DNA of 64,000 nucleotides from Oreohelix idahoensis (lineage: Eukaryota; Mollusca; Gastropoda; Stylommatophora; Oreohelicidae). The stretch is taken from assembly GCA_024509875.1 (NCBI GenBank), contig JAMPIV010017762.1, forward strand, positions 124,001 to 188,000, written 5' to 3'. Positions 41,285 through 53,770 of this stretch are shown in pieces. The stretch's first letter is position 1, and every line of letters begins with the position of its first letter. The translations under genes and the position numbers were made by a program. A model generated the notes under the pieces. The model was not told the DNA's origin. It was given only the letters and a program-made list of their open reading frames with translations, and ran no database searches.

Positions 41285-43298
41285 GACTATACTTAGTCGT
41301 AAGGTAATTCAAACCTTTTTCAACACCAACTGTATATACAGTATTTATTCGTTTTGTGTGATATACTTGTCTCTGAAGTATATGATACTTATCCACACTA
41401 TCTCAGAGTATCTGAAATCATCGTATATATTAACATATCAGCAATTAACAATATAATATAATCATCTTCAAGTACTAAATATCGCCATTAATACCTATGT
41501 CAAAGCATGCCATAACATCACATTAGACAAAAGACTAAAAGACAACGCTGGAAACAAATCAGGAAAGAGACAACAATGTAAAAAGTCATAAAATCCTACA
41601 ATATAATAAAACAGTTGTTTCCACCGTCAATGAACAGTACAGGACGAGATACAATCACATAGAACTGCTGTACATATTAAAAAGAAAGTCAGAGAAGACC
41701 TACAGGTACGAACCTAATCATACTGAACTAAATAAGAATTCCACGACAATATGTTACGTGACAGCACAGCTAAACAACTAAGAAAATATTAATCTCAGTC
41801 AGAGCGGAAATACGACAGCACTAAATGCTGAATCCCTGAAAGAGATCAATACAATCAAAATCTATAGAACGACGACAACTAAATTCATCCAAAGATATAA
41901 TTGAGTGTCGCCCACAAGAAAACATAAAACATAAAAGATACACAAAAATAAGATGTGCCTGACATTTTTAGGACCGGAGACAATGACCTTACAAACATAT
42001 ATTCACTTATATGATTAAAATCAACGACCGCCAATCCTCGTTGTAGACAAGACGCATCAACCTCGCAAAGTAGCCTTGAATCTATGCAATAAACACGGGT
42101 CAAGGAAAGAATGTAAAGTCTGAGTTGCTCAACGCGTATAAGTTTCCTGTTCAAGACGTTCCATGTTCCTGATTACGAAATCCAAGTGGTCAGCAAATCT
42201 GTTCGATGATGTACGTAACAGATTAAATCATCCTTCTTGACCATTGCAGACAACCGAAATGATTTCTCGGACATCAGGGTTGAAAGACTTGTCAGACTTG
42301 AAAGACCCAAAAGACTGGTTCTGGATACCGTCATGATTCTCACGATTCATATTATTGATATAATAAATGTCCACTGGTAACTTTACTTTAGGATTTACAA
42401 GTCCGTTCAAGTGATCTTGATGTAATGGTTCACTACAACGATTCAACGCGAAATGGCCTCGAGGTGACAATATTCGTCATAGTAACTTGTGACCGCAATA
42501 TATTGTGTCGAAATTTCATATCTGTTCGTAGGCAGTCAAATGTCTGTTCAGCGACTTTAATAGAGTATATGTTGTTTGGTAATAACGTCTTCCCAACAGT
42601 CCAAGGTCTTGGCATGACCTCGTACGAAAAATTGCAATTTCTATTGATTCCACAAATACGTGTGCTTAATATCTTGCGTACTTTCCACAGTACAGCATTG
42701 TACATATTCCAAACAATTAATTCCTCTCCAACGGAACGAGCCTCCCATATCTGTGGCGTTAAAAGTTTATATTCTTCAGTTGATTGTTTGTGCTCGTTTT
42801 CACACTGTGTCTAGGTTTATATATCATAGGTCCACAAGATTCAGGACAGCCACAATAGTTCATTAATCATACTTTCTATATCTCAAAGATTCCACACAAC
42901 GATCAATATAACAGCTGGATATTTTAGTAACATTCCATTTATTATTCACGTAGACAATACATCATTACACAGCATGCATAATTAGGTAGATTCGGCAACT
43001 TCTCTAATCCGTAGGTCCATATAAACATTACCTCATTCCTCTTCCTACCTTCCGTTGTATTTAATAAACATTAATATGTTTCAAGACACTTCTCTGTTAA
43101 CATTTCCCATATTTCTACCATTGGGCAGAACACACACACAAGCCGCCCATTCAGGGTCAACACACGCTCTGTCCATTTTTCCTCCACACTGCTCACGTCA
43201 TGTGCGCAATACACATATCGACAAATTACTATCGTGCAGCGCTCATCAGCACCAAAATCCTATATATTTTCTAGCGTGTGGCGTGCAATAGCCAGCGC
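41285..43298. other. Upstream region of the gypsy-type element, unassigned
   Basis: It should contain the 5' LTR. A TGTTACGTACAT word (minus strand) at 42220-42209 equals the start of the candidate 3' LTR, but the following sequence does not match. I see no gene. Confidence 0.4.
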
Positions 43299-44755
43299 CA
43301 CAGCTATGAAGTTCCCATGAAGTTCATTAACTTAATAAAGAAGACTTCTTCATGAAGGACAACTTACAGAACCATTTGGGATTAGAACAGGAGCGTAACA
43401 GTGATGTCTGCTGTCTCCATTTCTTTTCTTACTAGCCATAGATTGTGTTATGAAAATATCAGCTTCACACAACAGAAATGGAAGTCAGTGGAATCTGACC
43501 AAGCAGCTTGATGATCTAGATTTTGCAAATGACTAAGCTCTTCTGTCCCATAACCATAATCAGATACAAGACAAAATGAAAATACTCAATAAGTGGATCT
43601 GAAAATGCACAGAGAAAAGACAAAGAGAATGAAACATATGCCCATCGTCCAACATGAAAATAAGAATCTTCAACTCAAATGTCACGTAAGTCCTATATGG
43701 ATGGAGGCATATCTGGAGTCATCCTTATATGACTACCAGCTATGCACAAAGCTGCAATATACTTACATGCAAGTGAGCCTATGTCTGTGAGGGTAATTAC
43801 ATCCTCGTTGGCTCTTGAAATCATCCACACTTCCTGAAATTCCCCCTGTGATGAAACTTGTTGAGAACCCACCATTGCACACTATGCTTGAAGAGGTCAC
43901 TTGAGCCCCTATGTAGTTCTGTGGCTTTCATTTGGTTGACTGCATGAAGAAGGATCTCATTGTGGACCCACTGGTAGACGGGAAGCTGAGAAGTGGCTAT
44001 GTGCTGGACGTGAGAACTCCTTAGGAGAGCCCAGAACCAGAGTACAGTATTTTAGCTCTGCATAGTTGGAGAGCCCTCTTGGATGGCAGGGAATGCTTAG
44101 TATGCCTCAACCTTTAACTCCTGGCTTGGAACCAGATGTGATGATCCTTTAAACGCAAGCCAAGCAGGAGAAACTGGAGCTCATGATTTCAACTCGGCGC
44201 ATTTCAGAATGGGAAAAAAGCCACGGAAAAGGCTAGATCTACAGTGTAGATAATATCAAGGAGCCTTCATCTTGATATCGACTGCTAAAGAGTGAGAAGC
44301 TCAGCAGCCCTAGTTAAACAACAACAGTAACAACAATGTGAGTCCTGTTGTATGGCTCAGAAACATGGAGAAGAACAAAAAAGTTACAGACAATTATAAA
44401 TGGGTGTTTGCATAGAATAGAAGGACTGAAATGGTATGACAAAGTCACAAATGTGGAACTGATGACAAAAACAAGACAAGTACCAGTGGAACAAGAGATG
44501 AGAAGAAGAGGCTGGTGATGGATAGGACAGACATTGAGGAAACTCATTGATAGCATTACAAGGTGGTCCTTGTTCTGGAATCACCAAAGAGAGGCCTAGA
44601 CCTAAAGACACATAGAGAAGAGAGCTGGAGACAGAAGTGAAGCTGATCATGAAAATGTGGAAAGAACTTAAGTGTTGTCATGTGACTGGAGGACTTGGCA
44701 TGTGTTAGTTGAAGGCCTATGCTCCTTAGGAGCTAAAGGGTATTTATTGATTGTA
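43299..44755 (+). pseudogene. LINE-A copy, RT and C-terminal part, decayed
   Basis: It aligns with 48045-49070 of the other LINE-A copy, starting in the RT thumb/palm border and including the region corresponding to QLDDLDFADD (here decayed). About 500 bp (roughly 43800-44330) do not align and look like an insertion or rearrangement. The end matches the LINE-A C-terminus and the GGCCTATGCTCCTTAGGAG tract. Many stops. Confidence 0.75.
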
Positions 44756-45365
44756 GTATATTCAGTTGTTCACACAACTTATACCAGCCATAACCCTGAA
44801 CAAGTCACTCTTGATGCTAATACTGAAGTGGGATGTTGTATATTCAGTTGTTCACACAACTTATACCAACCATAACCCTGAACAAGTCACTCTTGATGCT
44901 AATATTGAAGTATGTTGTATATCCAGTTTTTCACACAACCTATACCAACCATAACCCTGAACAAGTCACTCTTGATGCTAATATTGAAGTAGGATGTTGT
45001 ATATCCAGTTGTTCACACAACCTATACCAACCATAACCATGAACAAGTCAGTCTTGATGCTAATATTGAAGTAGGATGTTGTATATTCAGTTGTTCACAC
45101 AACCTATACCAACCATAACCCTGAACAAGTCACTCCTGATGCTAATATTGAAGTAGTTTGTTGTATATTCAGTTGTTCACACAACCTATACCAGCCATAA
45201 CCCTGAACAAGTCACTCTTGGTGCTAATATTGAAGTAGTATGTTGTATATCCAGTTGTTCACACAACCTATACCAACCATAACTCTGAACATGTCACTCT
45301 TGATGCTAATATTGAAGTAGGATGGTGTATATCCAATTGTTCAGACAAACTATATCAGCCTTTTT
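44756..45365. repeat. 82-bp tandem repeat, about 7.5 units
   Basis: The word ttcacacaac recurs at 44769, 44851, 44930, 45012, 45094, 45176 and 45258 (and, diverged, at 45340), a period of 82 bp with one 79-bp unit. Each unit contains cataaccctgaacaagtcac and cttgatgctaatattgaag. It lies right after the LINE-A 3' end, so it may have expanded from the LINE tail or its flank. Confidence 0.95.
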
Positions 45366-45441
45366 AAGTGTCTTAGTTAGCATGTTTGCTTGTTATTTCT
45401 TTTGTTTATCAATTTATTTTATTTGGTTTGCTTATTTGCAC

Positions 45442-46143
45442 TTATAATAATAATAATAATAATAATAGCCCCTTCAGTCATAACTGACTATGGGAATGCG
45501 CCCCTGAGGTGACAGCCCTCAGCTGCTTATTTTCCTGGTGCTCCTTTCAACGTTTTCTCCTCACCTCTGCTTCTTGTGTGAGCCTCTCTTCGCCCAATCT
45601 GAGGTGGCGCCGTAAATGGCATCGCCACTTAGTGCGATTGGCAGCTTCATCCTCCCATGTTGCTGGATCCATGTCCAGTGCCCTCATATCTCTCTTGCAC
45701 ACATCTTTGAACCTCAGCTGTGGTCGCCCAACTGTTCTCTTGCCATCTGCTAATTGTCCGTAGAAGATATCTTTTGGGATGCGACCATCTTCCATGCGGC
45801 GAACATGGCCAAGCCAGCTAAGTCTGCGCTGTCTAAGAAGCATATACATACTTTGAAGGCCAGCACATGACAACACCTCGACATTTGTCACTTTATCTTT
45901 CCACGAGATGCCGAGGATGCGGCGTAGACACCGCAAATGGAAGGTATTGAGCCTTCTTTCTTGCTTAGCATAGGTCGTCCAGGTCTCGCTGCCATATAGG
46001 AGTGTGCTGGTGACGCAGGCATTATATACCGCAGCTTTGGTCTTCATTGTGAGTTTAGAGTTTCCCCAAACACGCGATGTGAAGCGGGCAAAGGTAGCTG
46101 CAGCTTTGCCAATGCGGCTGTCGATTTCTGTATCCAGCACTTA
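45442..46143 (-). mobile_element. LINE-C 3' fragment with (TTA)n tail
   Basis: The minus-strand frame 46140-45547 encodes the C-terminus of an RTE/CR1-like ORF2: DTEIDSRIGKAAATFARF, TSTLLYGSETWTTY, RRLNTFHLRCLRRILGISWK and RRLSWLGHVRRMEDGRIPK. It is an uninterrupted 197-residue frame. A short 3' UTR and an AT-rich trinucleotide tail (plus strand ataataata at 45443-45467) follow, typical of LINEs that end in a microsatellite. 5'-truncated near 46143. Confidence 0.88.
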
Positions 46144-46231
46144 CAGATTTAAAAACACACCTTACTCTCACATAATTTGCATTTTATTTAGAAATGTTCT
46201 TTGTGCTATGAATATTTGTGTGTCTGTATGC

Positions 46232-46262
46232 ATACCTGTGTGTGTGTGTGTGTGTGTGTATG
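46232..46262. repeat. (GT)n microsatellite
   Basis: About 14 GT units. Confidence 0.95.
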
Positions 46263-46389
46263 TGCTTGTACAAGTAGATAAGTCATGGTAGTAATGATAA
46301 AGAGATTTCAGGAAAACACACATCACCTACATTTTACATTGTTGTGTAGCCTGTCTCCTAAATGTCTGATGGATCTAAATTTTTGTCAG

Positions 46390-46492
46390 GCTGATTATGA
46401 CTACAGCTGTGTTAAAATGGAGATACAGTATACTGACTTCTTGGAAGTGACAGGTGGTAAACAACACCTAGGCTCATGTGGAGATGAGGAAG
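46390..46492 (+). CDS. Zinc-finger gene, penultimate exon (copy A)
   Basis: 103-bp predicted exon. The acceptor is ttttgtcag at 46381-46389 and the donor AG|GTATAG after 46492. It encodes an acidic 34-residue segment (YDYSCVKMEIQYTDFLEVTG...). The exon ends in phase 1 (a single G), and the acceptor at 49529 begins AC ATA TAT, giving an in-frame Asp and reading directly into the first C2H2 finger. This phase match is the main support. A second, 5'-truncated copy lies at 49071-49155. Upstream exons are not visible in the window. Confidence 0.6.
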
Positions 46493-46565
46493 GTATAGAT
46501 TATTTTTTAAATTCATATTTTGACTAACTTAAGTTGTTTAAATGTGTATACAGTATAACACTTAA

Positions 46566-49070
46566 AAGTAAAAAGCAGAGACACCACAATTTTGATGGGT
46601 GACATGAATGCAAAGATAGGAACAGTCAACACTGGCTTTGAAGAAGTCATGGGAAACCATGGGCTAGGAATAATGAATGAAAATGGGGAACTATTCTCAA
46701 ACATCTGTGCTTCAAATCAACTGGCTATAGGAGGAAGCATGTTTCTACATAAGAGAATACACAAGGCAACATGGACATCACAACAGAAAATCAGATTGAT
46801 CATATATGCATAAACAAGAAGTTTAGATCATCATTGCAGGATGTAAAGGTATATAGAGGAGCAGATGTGGCATCAGATCACCACTTTCTGATAGCCAAAG
46901 TAAAAATGAAACTCAAGAGATATGCAACAATGCAAAATTATAGACAACAATTTAATGTAGGACATCTAAGAAATCAAGAAACGAGACAAATTTGCGGTGA
47001 CAATATCCAACAAATTCCAAGTGCTCCAACAGCTGGAAGATGTAGAGATAACAGAAGACTATTGGCAGCAAATTAAAACGGTATGGAAGGAGACATGTGA
47101 AGAAATACTGGGGAAAAGGGAACGACAACAAAAAGCATGGATAACAACATAAACCATCAATAAGATAAAAAACAGAAAAAAACAAGAAAGCAGATTTAAA
47201 CACAAGCAAAACCAGAAGTTCCAAAGCCAAGGCTCAAGAAATGTACACAGAAGCAAACAAAGAAGTAAAAAGAAGTATCAAAAGAGACAAGAGGAAGTAT
47301 ATTGAGGAGTTGGCAAGAGAGGCAGAAGATGCTGCAGCCAAAGGAAATATGAGAGAACTGTATAACAACACAAAGTAGCTAACAGGGAAATACAAGCAAA
47401 CAAGTTGCCTCATAAAAGACAATAATGGAAAACTGCTCAGCAATATACAAGAGCAAATGAAGAGGTGGACAGAATATTTTGAGGACCTCAATAGACCAGC
47501 TCCACAAAACCCCCCGGACATCCAGCCAGCAGAAGAAGAGCTACAAATTAACGGTGAAAGACCAACGAAGGAAGAAATAAAGAAATCCATAAAGCTTCTA
47601 AGAGATGGAAAAGCATCTGGGCCTTTTGGCATTCCAGCAGAGGCCATCAAAGCAGACATTGACACGGCTACAGAGATGTTATATAAATTACTTGGTAAAG
47701 TCTGGGAAAAGGAAGAGATACCAGCAGAATGGAAGGAAGGATATCTGGTTAAGTTGCCTAAGAAGGGAAATTTACAAGAGGGCACAAATTAAAGAGGAAT
47801 GATGTTACTATCAGTGCCAGGAAAAGTATTAAACAGGATTATCCTTGAGAGATTAAAAGAGTCCATAGACAAGAAACAGAGATGAACAAGCAGGTTTTCG
47901 ACAAAACAGATCATGTACAGACTAGATAGCCACTTTGAGAATCATAGTTGAACAAAGTCTGGAGTGGAATTCACCACTATACATTGGATTTGTGGACTAC
48001 GAAAAGGCATTTGACAGTGTAGACAGAGAATCACTTTGGAAATTTTTGAGGCATTATGGAGTTCTCCTGAAGATGATTAATTTAATAAAGAAAACATATG
48101 AAGACAAGACATGCAGAGTTCTTCATGAAGGACAGCTTACAGAACCGTTTGGGATAAGAACAGGAGTGTGACAGGGATGCCTCTTGTCTCCATTTCTTTT
48201 CTTACTAGCCATAGACTGGGTTATGAGAACATTGACAACACACAACAGAAATGGAATCCAGTGGACTCTGACTAAGCAGTTGGATGATCTGGATTTTGCT
48301 GATGACTTGGCTCTTCTGTCCCATAATCGTAATCAGATGCAGGACAAATTGAAAACACTCGATGAGAGTTCACAGCAATTCGGTCTAAAAATACACAGGG
48401 AAAAGACAAAAATAATGAGAATAAATGCAGGTAATGATAACAGGGTTGAACTTAAAGAAGCACCAATAAAAGATGTAGAATCATACACATATCTTGGCAG
48501 CAATATGGACAAAGTTGGAGGGACAGACAGTGATATCAAATTAAGAATACAAAAAGCAAGAGGAGCTTTCATTGCATTGAGAAATATATGGAGATCAAGA
48601 GAAATCGGATCCAACACAAAAATAAGAATCTTCAACTCAAATGTGAAGTCAGTCCATGTCTGAGACATTGAGAACAACAAAGACAACAACAAAAAAGCTA
48701 CAGACTTTCATAAATTGGTGCTTGCGAAGAATAGAAGGATTAAAATGGTATGACAAGGTTATCAACGTGGAACTGATGACAAGAACTAGACAAGTGCCAG
48801 TGGAACAAGAGATGAGAAGAAGACGATGGCAATGGATAGGACACACATTGAGGAAACCTGTTGATAGCATTACAAGGCAGTCCTTGTTCTGGAACCCCCA
48901 GGGCAAGAGATACAGTGGTAGACCAAGAAGCACATGGAGAAAAGAGCTGGAAACAGAGGTGAAAATGATAAGGAGAACGTGGAAAGAACTTGAGATGATG
49001 GCTCGTGACAGGAGGACTTGGCATGTGTTTGTTGAAGGCCTATGCTCCTTTGGGAGTGGAGGGTTATGAA
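46566..49070 (+). pseudogene. LINE-A copy with endonuclease and RT, decayed
   Basis: In order: endonuclease (GDMNAKIG near 46600; QIDHICINKKF, DVASDHHFLIAKV near 46790-46900), a basic linker, RT N-terminal part (GKASGPFGIPAEAIK, VKLPKKGNLQ near 47620-47780), RT core (GFVDYEKAFDSVDRESLWKF near 47980; QLDDLDFADDLALLSHN near 48290) and the C-terminal domain (RRWQWIGHTLRKP, DRRTWHVFVEGLCS near 49040). At least five stops or frame changes interrupt it (for example near 47160, 47379, 47790, 47883 and 48170). It lies between two copies of a zinc-finger-gene exon. Confidence 0.9.
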
Positions 49071-49155
49071 TGAGTTAAAATGGAGAGACAGTATACTGAC
49101 TTCTTGGAAGTGGCAGAAAGTAAACAACATCTACGCTTATGTGGAGATAAGAAAG
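49071..49155 (+). pseudogene. Zinc-finger gene, penultimate exon (truncated copy B)
   Basis: gttaaaatggag onward repeats exon A (46408-46492) at about 85% identity and keeps the donor AG|GTATAG. Its 5' part and acceptor are missing, replaced by LINE-A sequence. Intron sequence after the donor is also duplicated (46493-46565 against 49156-49440). Cannot be spliced in from the left as it stands. Confidence 0.7.
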
Positions 49156-49232
49156 GTATAGATAACAACAATGTTATTATTTCATATTTAATATTTTTTT
49201 TTTTTAAATTCATATTTTGACTGTGTAACTTA

Positions 49233-49388
49233 CTTACTTACTTAGTCGTTCCCTTCTACCGTGAGGTGTAGAGGTTTGGAAGAGAGAGCACCAGACTATC
49301 CTATCGGCTGTCTTCCTCCTGGCCTGGTTCCATTCTAGTCCTCGATCCTTCAAAGATTGTCTAATGTTGTCCTCCCAGCGGACTCTGG
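49233..49388 (-). mobile_element. LINE-D 3' end, 156-bp insertion
   Basis: The reverse complement of 55466-55617 with the same C-terminal codons and a (GTAA)n tail. Flanked by the perfect 14-bp duplication GACTGTGTAACTTA at 49219-49232 and 49389-49402. It is inserted in the intron before the zinc-finger exon. Confidence 0.92.
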
Positions 49389-49529
49389 GACTGTGTAACT
49401 TAAGTGGTTGAAATGTGTGTAGTATATAACATTTAATACTACGAAGCCATTATGTAGGTACTATGCTTATATTTATGTTATAACATTTTTTTCATAATTT
49501 ATCTTTGCTCATTATTTTTAACATTTCAG

Positions 49530-51397
49530 ACATATATTCCTGTTCCCTGTGCAGCACTGATTTCCTCCAACTTGATGTCCTGAATGAGCATATAAAAGCA
49601 GTACACACCAATGGACTCTGTGAGTTTGATAATAAACATGATGATCTTCAGAATGTGTTAGCACAGGACAATGGAAATAAAATGGATAGAACAATAAATA
49701 AAATAGGAGATGATACTTCAGCTGATGCAGTAAGAGAAGATAATGGTACCTCTGCTGATGCAATAAGAGAATATAACATCAAACTCAGGCTCACAGATAA
49801 AGAACAATTACTCTATGGTCAGGAAAGCACAGTTACAGTTTGTGACAATCGAAATGGTAAAATGTCAGCTTTAAAGACTGAAGTTTGTACCATAAATTGT
49901 AGTGAAATATTTTCTGTCCATGAGAAAAATGCCCAGCCTAGTGTGTGTGACAGAGCTGTTGCTACCTGCAGTGATTTAAACATTCACGCTGACGAGAAAC
50001 TAGTTGGAGATAAGTCCTACAAGTGTGGTCTTTGTGGTTAATTATTTACTGGGAAAAATAACCTTCAGCAGCATTACAGAGTACATACAAGAGATAAGCC
50101 TTTCAGTTGTGATGTTTGTGGTGTGGTATTTGCTCAGAGATGTCATTTACAAGTACATAAAAGAGTACATTCAAGAGCAAAGTCTTACAAGTGTGATGTT
50201 AGTGGTGTAGCATGTACTTGTAATGATAACCAAGAAGTACATAAAATAATCCGTACAGTAGAGAATTCTTTCAAGTGTGATGTTTGTGGTGCAACATTTG
50301 CTGAGAATAGTAAGTTACAAAGACATAAAAGAACACATACAGAAGAGAAGTCTTACAAGTGTGATGTCTGTGGTGTAACATTTACTCGAAGACATGTTCT
50401 AAAAGTACATAAAAGAATACATACAGGGGAGAAGCCTTACAGATGTGATGTTTGTGGTGCAACATTTATTCAGAATAGTAACATGCAAAGTCATAAAAGA
50501 AGACATACAGGAGAAATGCCTTACAAGTGTGATGTTTGTGGTGCAAAATTTGTTGAGAATAGTAAGTTACAAAGACATAAAAGAACACATACAGGAGAGA
50601 AGCCTTACAAGTGTGATGTTTGTGGTGTAGCATTTACTCAAAGAAATGTACTAAAAGTACATAAAAGAACACATACAGGAGAGAAACCTTACAAGTGTGA
50701 TGTTTGTGGTGCAACATTTACTCAAAATGTATTAAAAGTACATAAAAGAACACATACAGGAGAGAAGCCTTACAATTGTGATGTTTGTGGTGTAGCATTT
50801 ATTCAAAGAAATCTACTAAAAGTTCATAAAAGAATACATACAGGAGAGAAGCCATACAAGTGTGATGTTTGTGGTGTAGCATTTATTCAAAGAAATCTAC
50901 TAAAAGTTCATAAAAGAATACATACAGGAGAGAAGCCTTACAAGTGTGATGTTTGTGGTGTAGCATTTACTCAAAGAAATCTACTAAAAGTACATACAAG
51001 AAGACATACGGGTGAGAAACCTTACAAGTGTGATGTTTGTGGTGCAACATTTACTCAGAATAGTATCATACAAAGACATAAAAGAACACATACAGGAGAG
51101 AAGCCTTACAAGTGTGATTTTTGTGGTGCAGCATTTATGCGAAGAGGCGACCTAAAAGTACATAAAAGAATGCATACAGGTGAGAAGCCTTACAAGTGTG
51201 ATGTTTGTGGTGTAGCATTTACTCAAAGATATGTACTAAATGTACATAAAAGAACACATACAGGTGAGAAGCCTTACAAATGTGATGTTTGTGGTGCAAC
51301 ATTTACTCAGAATAGTAACATGCAAAGACATAAAAGAACACATACTGGAGAGAAGCTTTACAAGTGTGGTGAGTGGTGCAACATTTACTCAGAATAA
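49530..51397 (+). pseudogene. C2H2 zinc-finger gene, terminal exon
   Basis: The acceptor cag at 49527-49529 opens an exon whose first codons give a C2H2 finger (YSCSLCSTDFLQLDVLNEH). An acidic, finger-free spacer of about 130 residues follows, then an array of about 15 fingers (50000-51390) joined by TGEKPYKC linkers. The array is typical of DNA-binding transcription regulators. An in-frame TAA at 50039-50041 cuts the second finger (after KCGLCG). One finger near 50215 has lost its cysteines, and one near 50715 is two residues short (C-x10-H). A small deletion near 51370 shifts the last finger and ends the frame. Neighbouring units are nearly identical at DNA level, so the array has expanded by unequal exchange. 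With one clean stop it is either a recent pseudogene or carries a sequence error. Confidence 0.8.
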
Positions 51398-52090
<693 letters not shown>

Positions 52091-52139
52091 TTGTTATTTT
52101 TTTATCCTGCAGTCATGTAGATAGTTATCCTACAGAAAG

Positions 52140-52330
52140 CTTTCTTACTAACTCATAGTCCTCACTTCCTCAAACTGCCACACTAATCTCCCAGTCCTCT
52201 TGCTTTCTCTCTCAAACTGGCTCTCTAACCCCTTACAGTCCTCTCTCTCTCTCTCTCTTAAACTGTCTCATTAATCTCAGTCCCCCCTCAAGCTTTCTCA
52301 CTAACCTCACTGTCCAGACCGGATAAACAT
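52140..52330. repeat. TC-rich degenerate repeat
   Basis: Repeated ctcaaactg..tctctaac..acagtcctct words with (TC)n. The same pattern recurs near 53720-53770 and at 57240-57420. Confidence 0.75.
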
Positions 52331-52639
52331 AGCCAACAGGTGGGCTAAACATTAATCTCAAGATGACAGATCTGTTACTGAAGTCAATGCTGCACATGAT
52401 CTTAGAGGTTGTTCTTTCACACACCTGATATTTAGGAATTCATGAAACATTTAGAAGCATAGACGATTCACTTCTGATTTGTTTTCAATGATTTTATTGG
52501 GTGTTACCAATCTCAACATATGTACAATTAAAATGTGAATAAAACGTTGCATCTGCATTTTTGACAATCTTCTTGATGCATGTCATAATCATGTACAAAG
52601 TGTGGTAGACACACAAAAACTGGGATGACACGAACCTTC

Positions 52640-52930
52640 TCTCTAATGAGTTGGCCGTATCCTCAACAGATTTTTAGACCATCACCAGAACTACCATGCT
52701 ATGGACTCCAGAAGGAAAGCAAAAGCAAGGACGGTCAAAAGCTCCACCTGGTGGAGAATAGTGGAGGCAGAGAATCTAAGCATGAACCAGAGCTGGGGCA
52801 CCACATGTAGGATGTCTGTTGACTGAGCAAAGTGGAGACATTTTGTTGCTGCCCTACAAGATGCAACTACGGTAGGTGTGATGGTCACTTATTACTTTGT
52901 CAGGTCAGTGACCAAAGACCAAAGAAAATT
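52640..52930 (+). pseudogene. LINE-B 3' fragment
   Basis: Aligns with the C-terminal part of LINE-B (58774-58990, reverse complement): atggactccagaaggaaagc, accagagctggggcaccac, agcaaagtggagacattttg, ctacaagatgc. Frame broken; the usual ggcggctaagga end is decayed near 52905. Confidence 0.75.
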
Positions 52931-52934
52931 TACT

Positions 52935-53102
52935 GGGATATGCAGCCTAAAAGTACAGAAAATACAGGAGAGAAGCTTGTTATGATGTGGTGTAACATTT
53001 ACTCAGAGAGGTAACCTGGAAGCTCATAACAGAATACAGGATAGGAGCCTTACAAATGTGGCATTTATGGTTCTATAATTACAAAATACAACCTCCAGCA
53101 TG
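52935..53102 (+). pseudogene. Duplicate of the decayed finger tail, left part
   Basis: Repeats 51855-52030 (cctaaaagtacag, caggagagaagcttgttatgatg, agaggtaacctggaagc). It continues at 53586-53770, interrupted by the RNase H fragment. Confidence 0.75.
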
Positions 53103-53585
53103 AGAATGGAGGTAGAGGTAGTTACTGCAGCTTTAAGGTGGTTGTCTGAAACTTCATTAACAAATACAGTTATTTTGTCAGACTCTCAGTCCATGCTTTG
53201 GAAGATCCAAAATGGATGGCTACAGCATGAATGGAAAACCTCCATAGAAGCCTTGAATTTTCAAGAACTGGTGTGGATCTACTGTCCTGGTCATACGTGA
53301 GAGAAAGAGCTGATAGATTAGCTTCAAGAGCACCTATAGTAGGAGCATTGGATATGGACAGGGGAGAGATACTGAGGACAATTAATGATCACTCTTTAGA
53401 GAACGACACAGCAACTGATGAATCATCAAGGCTAAGACTGCTGGAGTTTGGCATTAGGCATGGGACTAGCAGGGATGAACGTATGAGAGAATGTATACAA
53501 CAAGCGCACAACAGGAACAATTAGCATTCATACCCTTTGACGTTTGCTGAGGGAGACTGAGCATGTGTGGGTTGCCCAGATTGCA
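53103..53585 (+). pseudogene. Orphan RNase H fragment of a retroelement
   Basis: Two overlapping frames read EVEVVTAALRWLSETS, VILSDSQSMLWKIQNG and LVWIYCPGHT, then, one frame away, RERADRLASRAPI and GEILRTIND. This is a type-I RNase H C-terminal half as found in non-LTR elements (DSQS Asp, PGH His, and the ADRLAS block). Frameshift near 53290. It belongs to no other LINE family in the window. Confidence 0.75.
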
Positions 53586-53770
53586 GTGATGTCGATTCTG
53601 AACACTAATAACAAAATATAAATAGTCTACACGAACATACAAGGATACATAATAGAGGCACGGTATTCCATAGAAATGTGTGTTTTTTTTTTAGTGCTGC
53701 AGTTACTTAGACAGTTAGCCCACAGAAAGCTTTCTCTCTAACCTCACAGTCCTCTCCCTCTCTGTCACGG
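53586..53770 (+). pseudogene. Duplicate of the decayed finger tail, right part
   Basis: Similar to 52020-52250 (aatacaaggatacataatagagg; cacagaaagctttctctctaac). With 52935-53102 it forms a second copy of the exon tail. Confidence 0.65.

Noticed and set aside
41284..42220. 5' LTR of the gypsy-type element
   Set aside because: Only the terminal word TGTTACGTACAT matches the candidate 3' LTR; the rest does not align by eye, so I did not call it.
44756..45365. CRISPR-like array
   Set aside because: Units are contiguous tandem repeats of 82 bp without unique spacers, and the context is eukaryotic. The same applies to the 25-bp array at 19791-19950.
46408..49155. Target-site duplication of the LINE-A insertion
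   Set aside because: The repeat is over 150 bp and about 85% identical, far longer and more diverged than a LINE target duplication.
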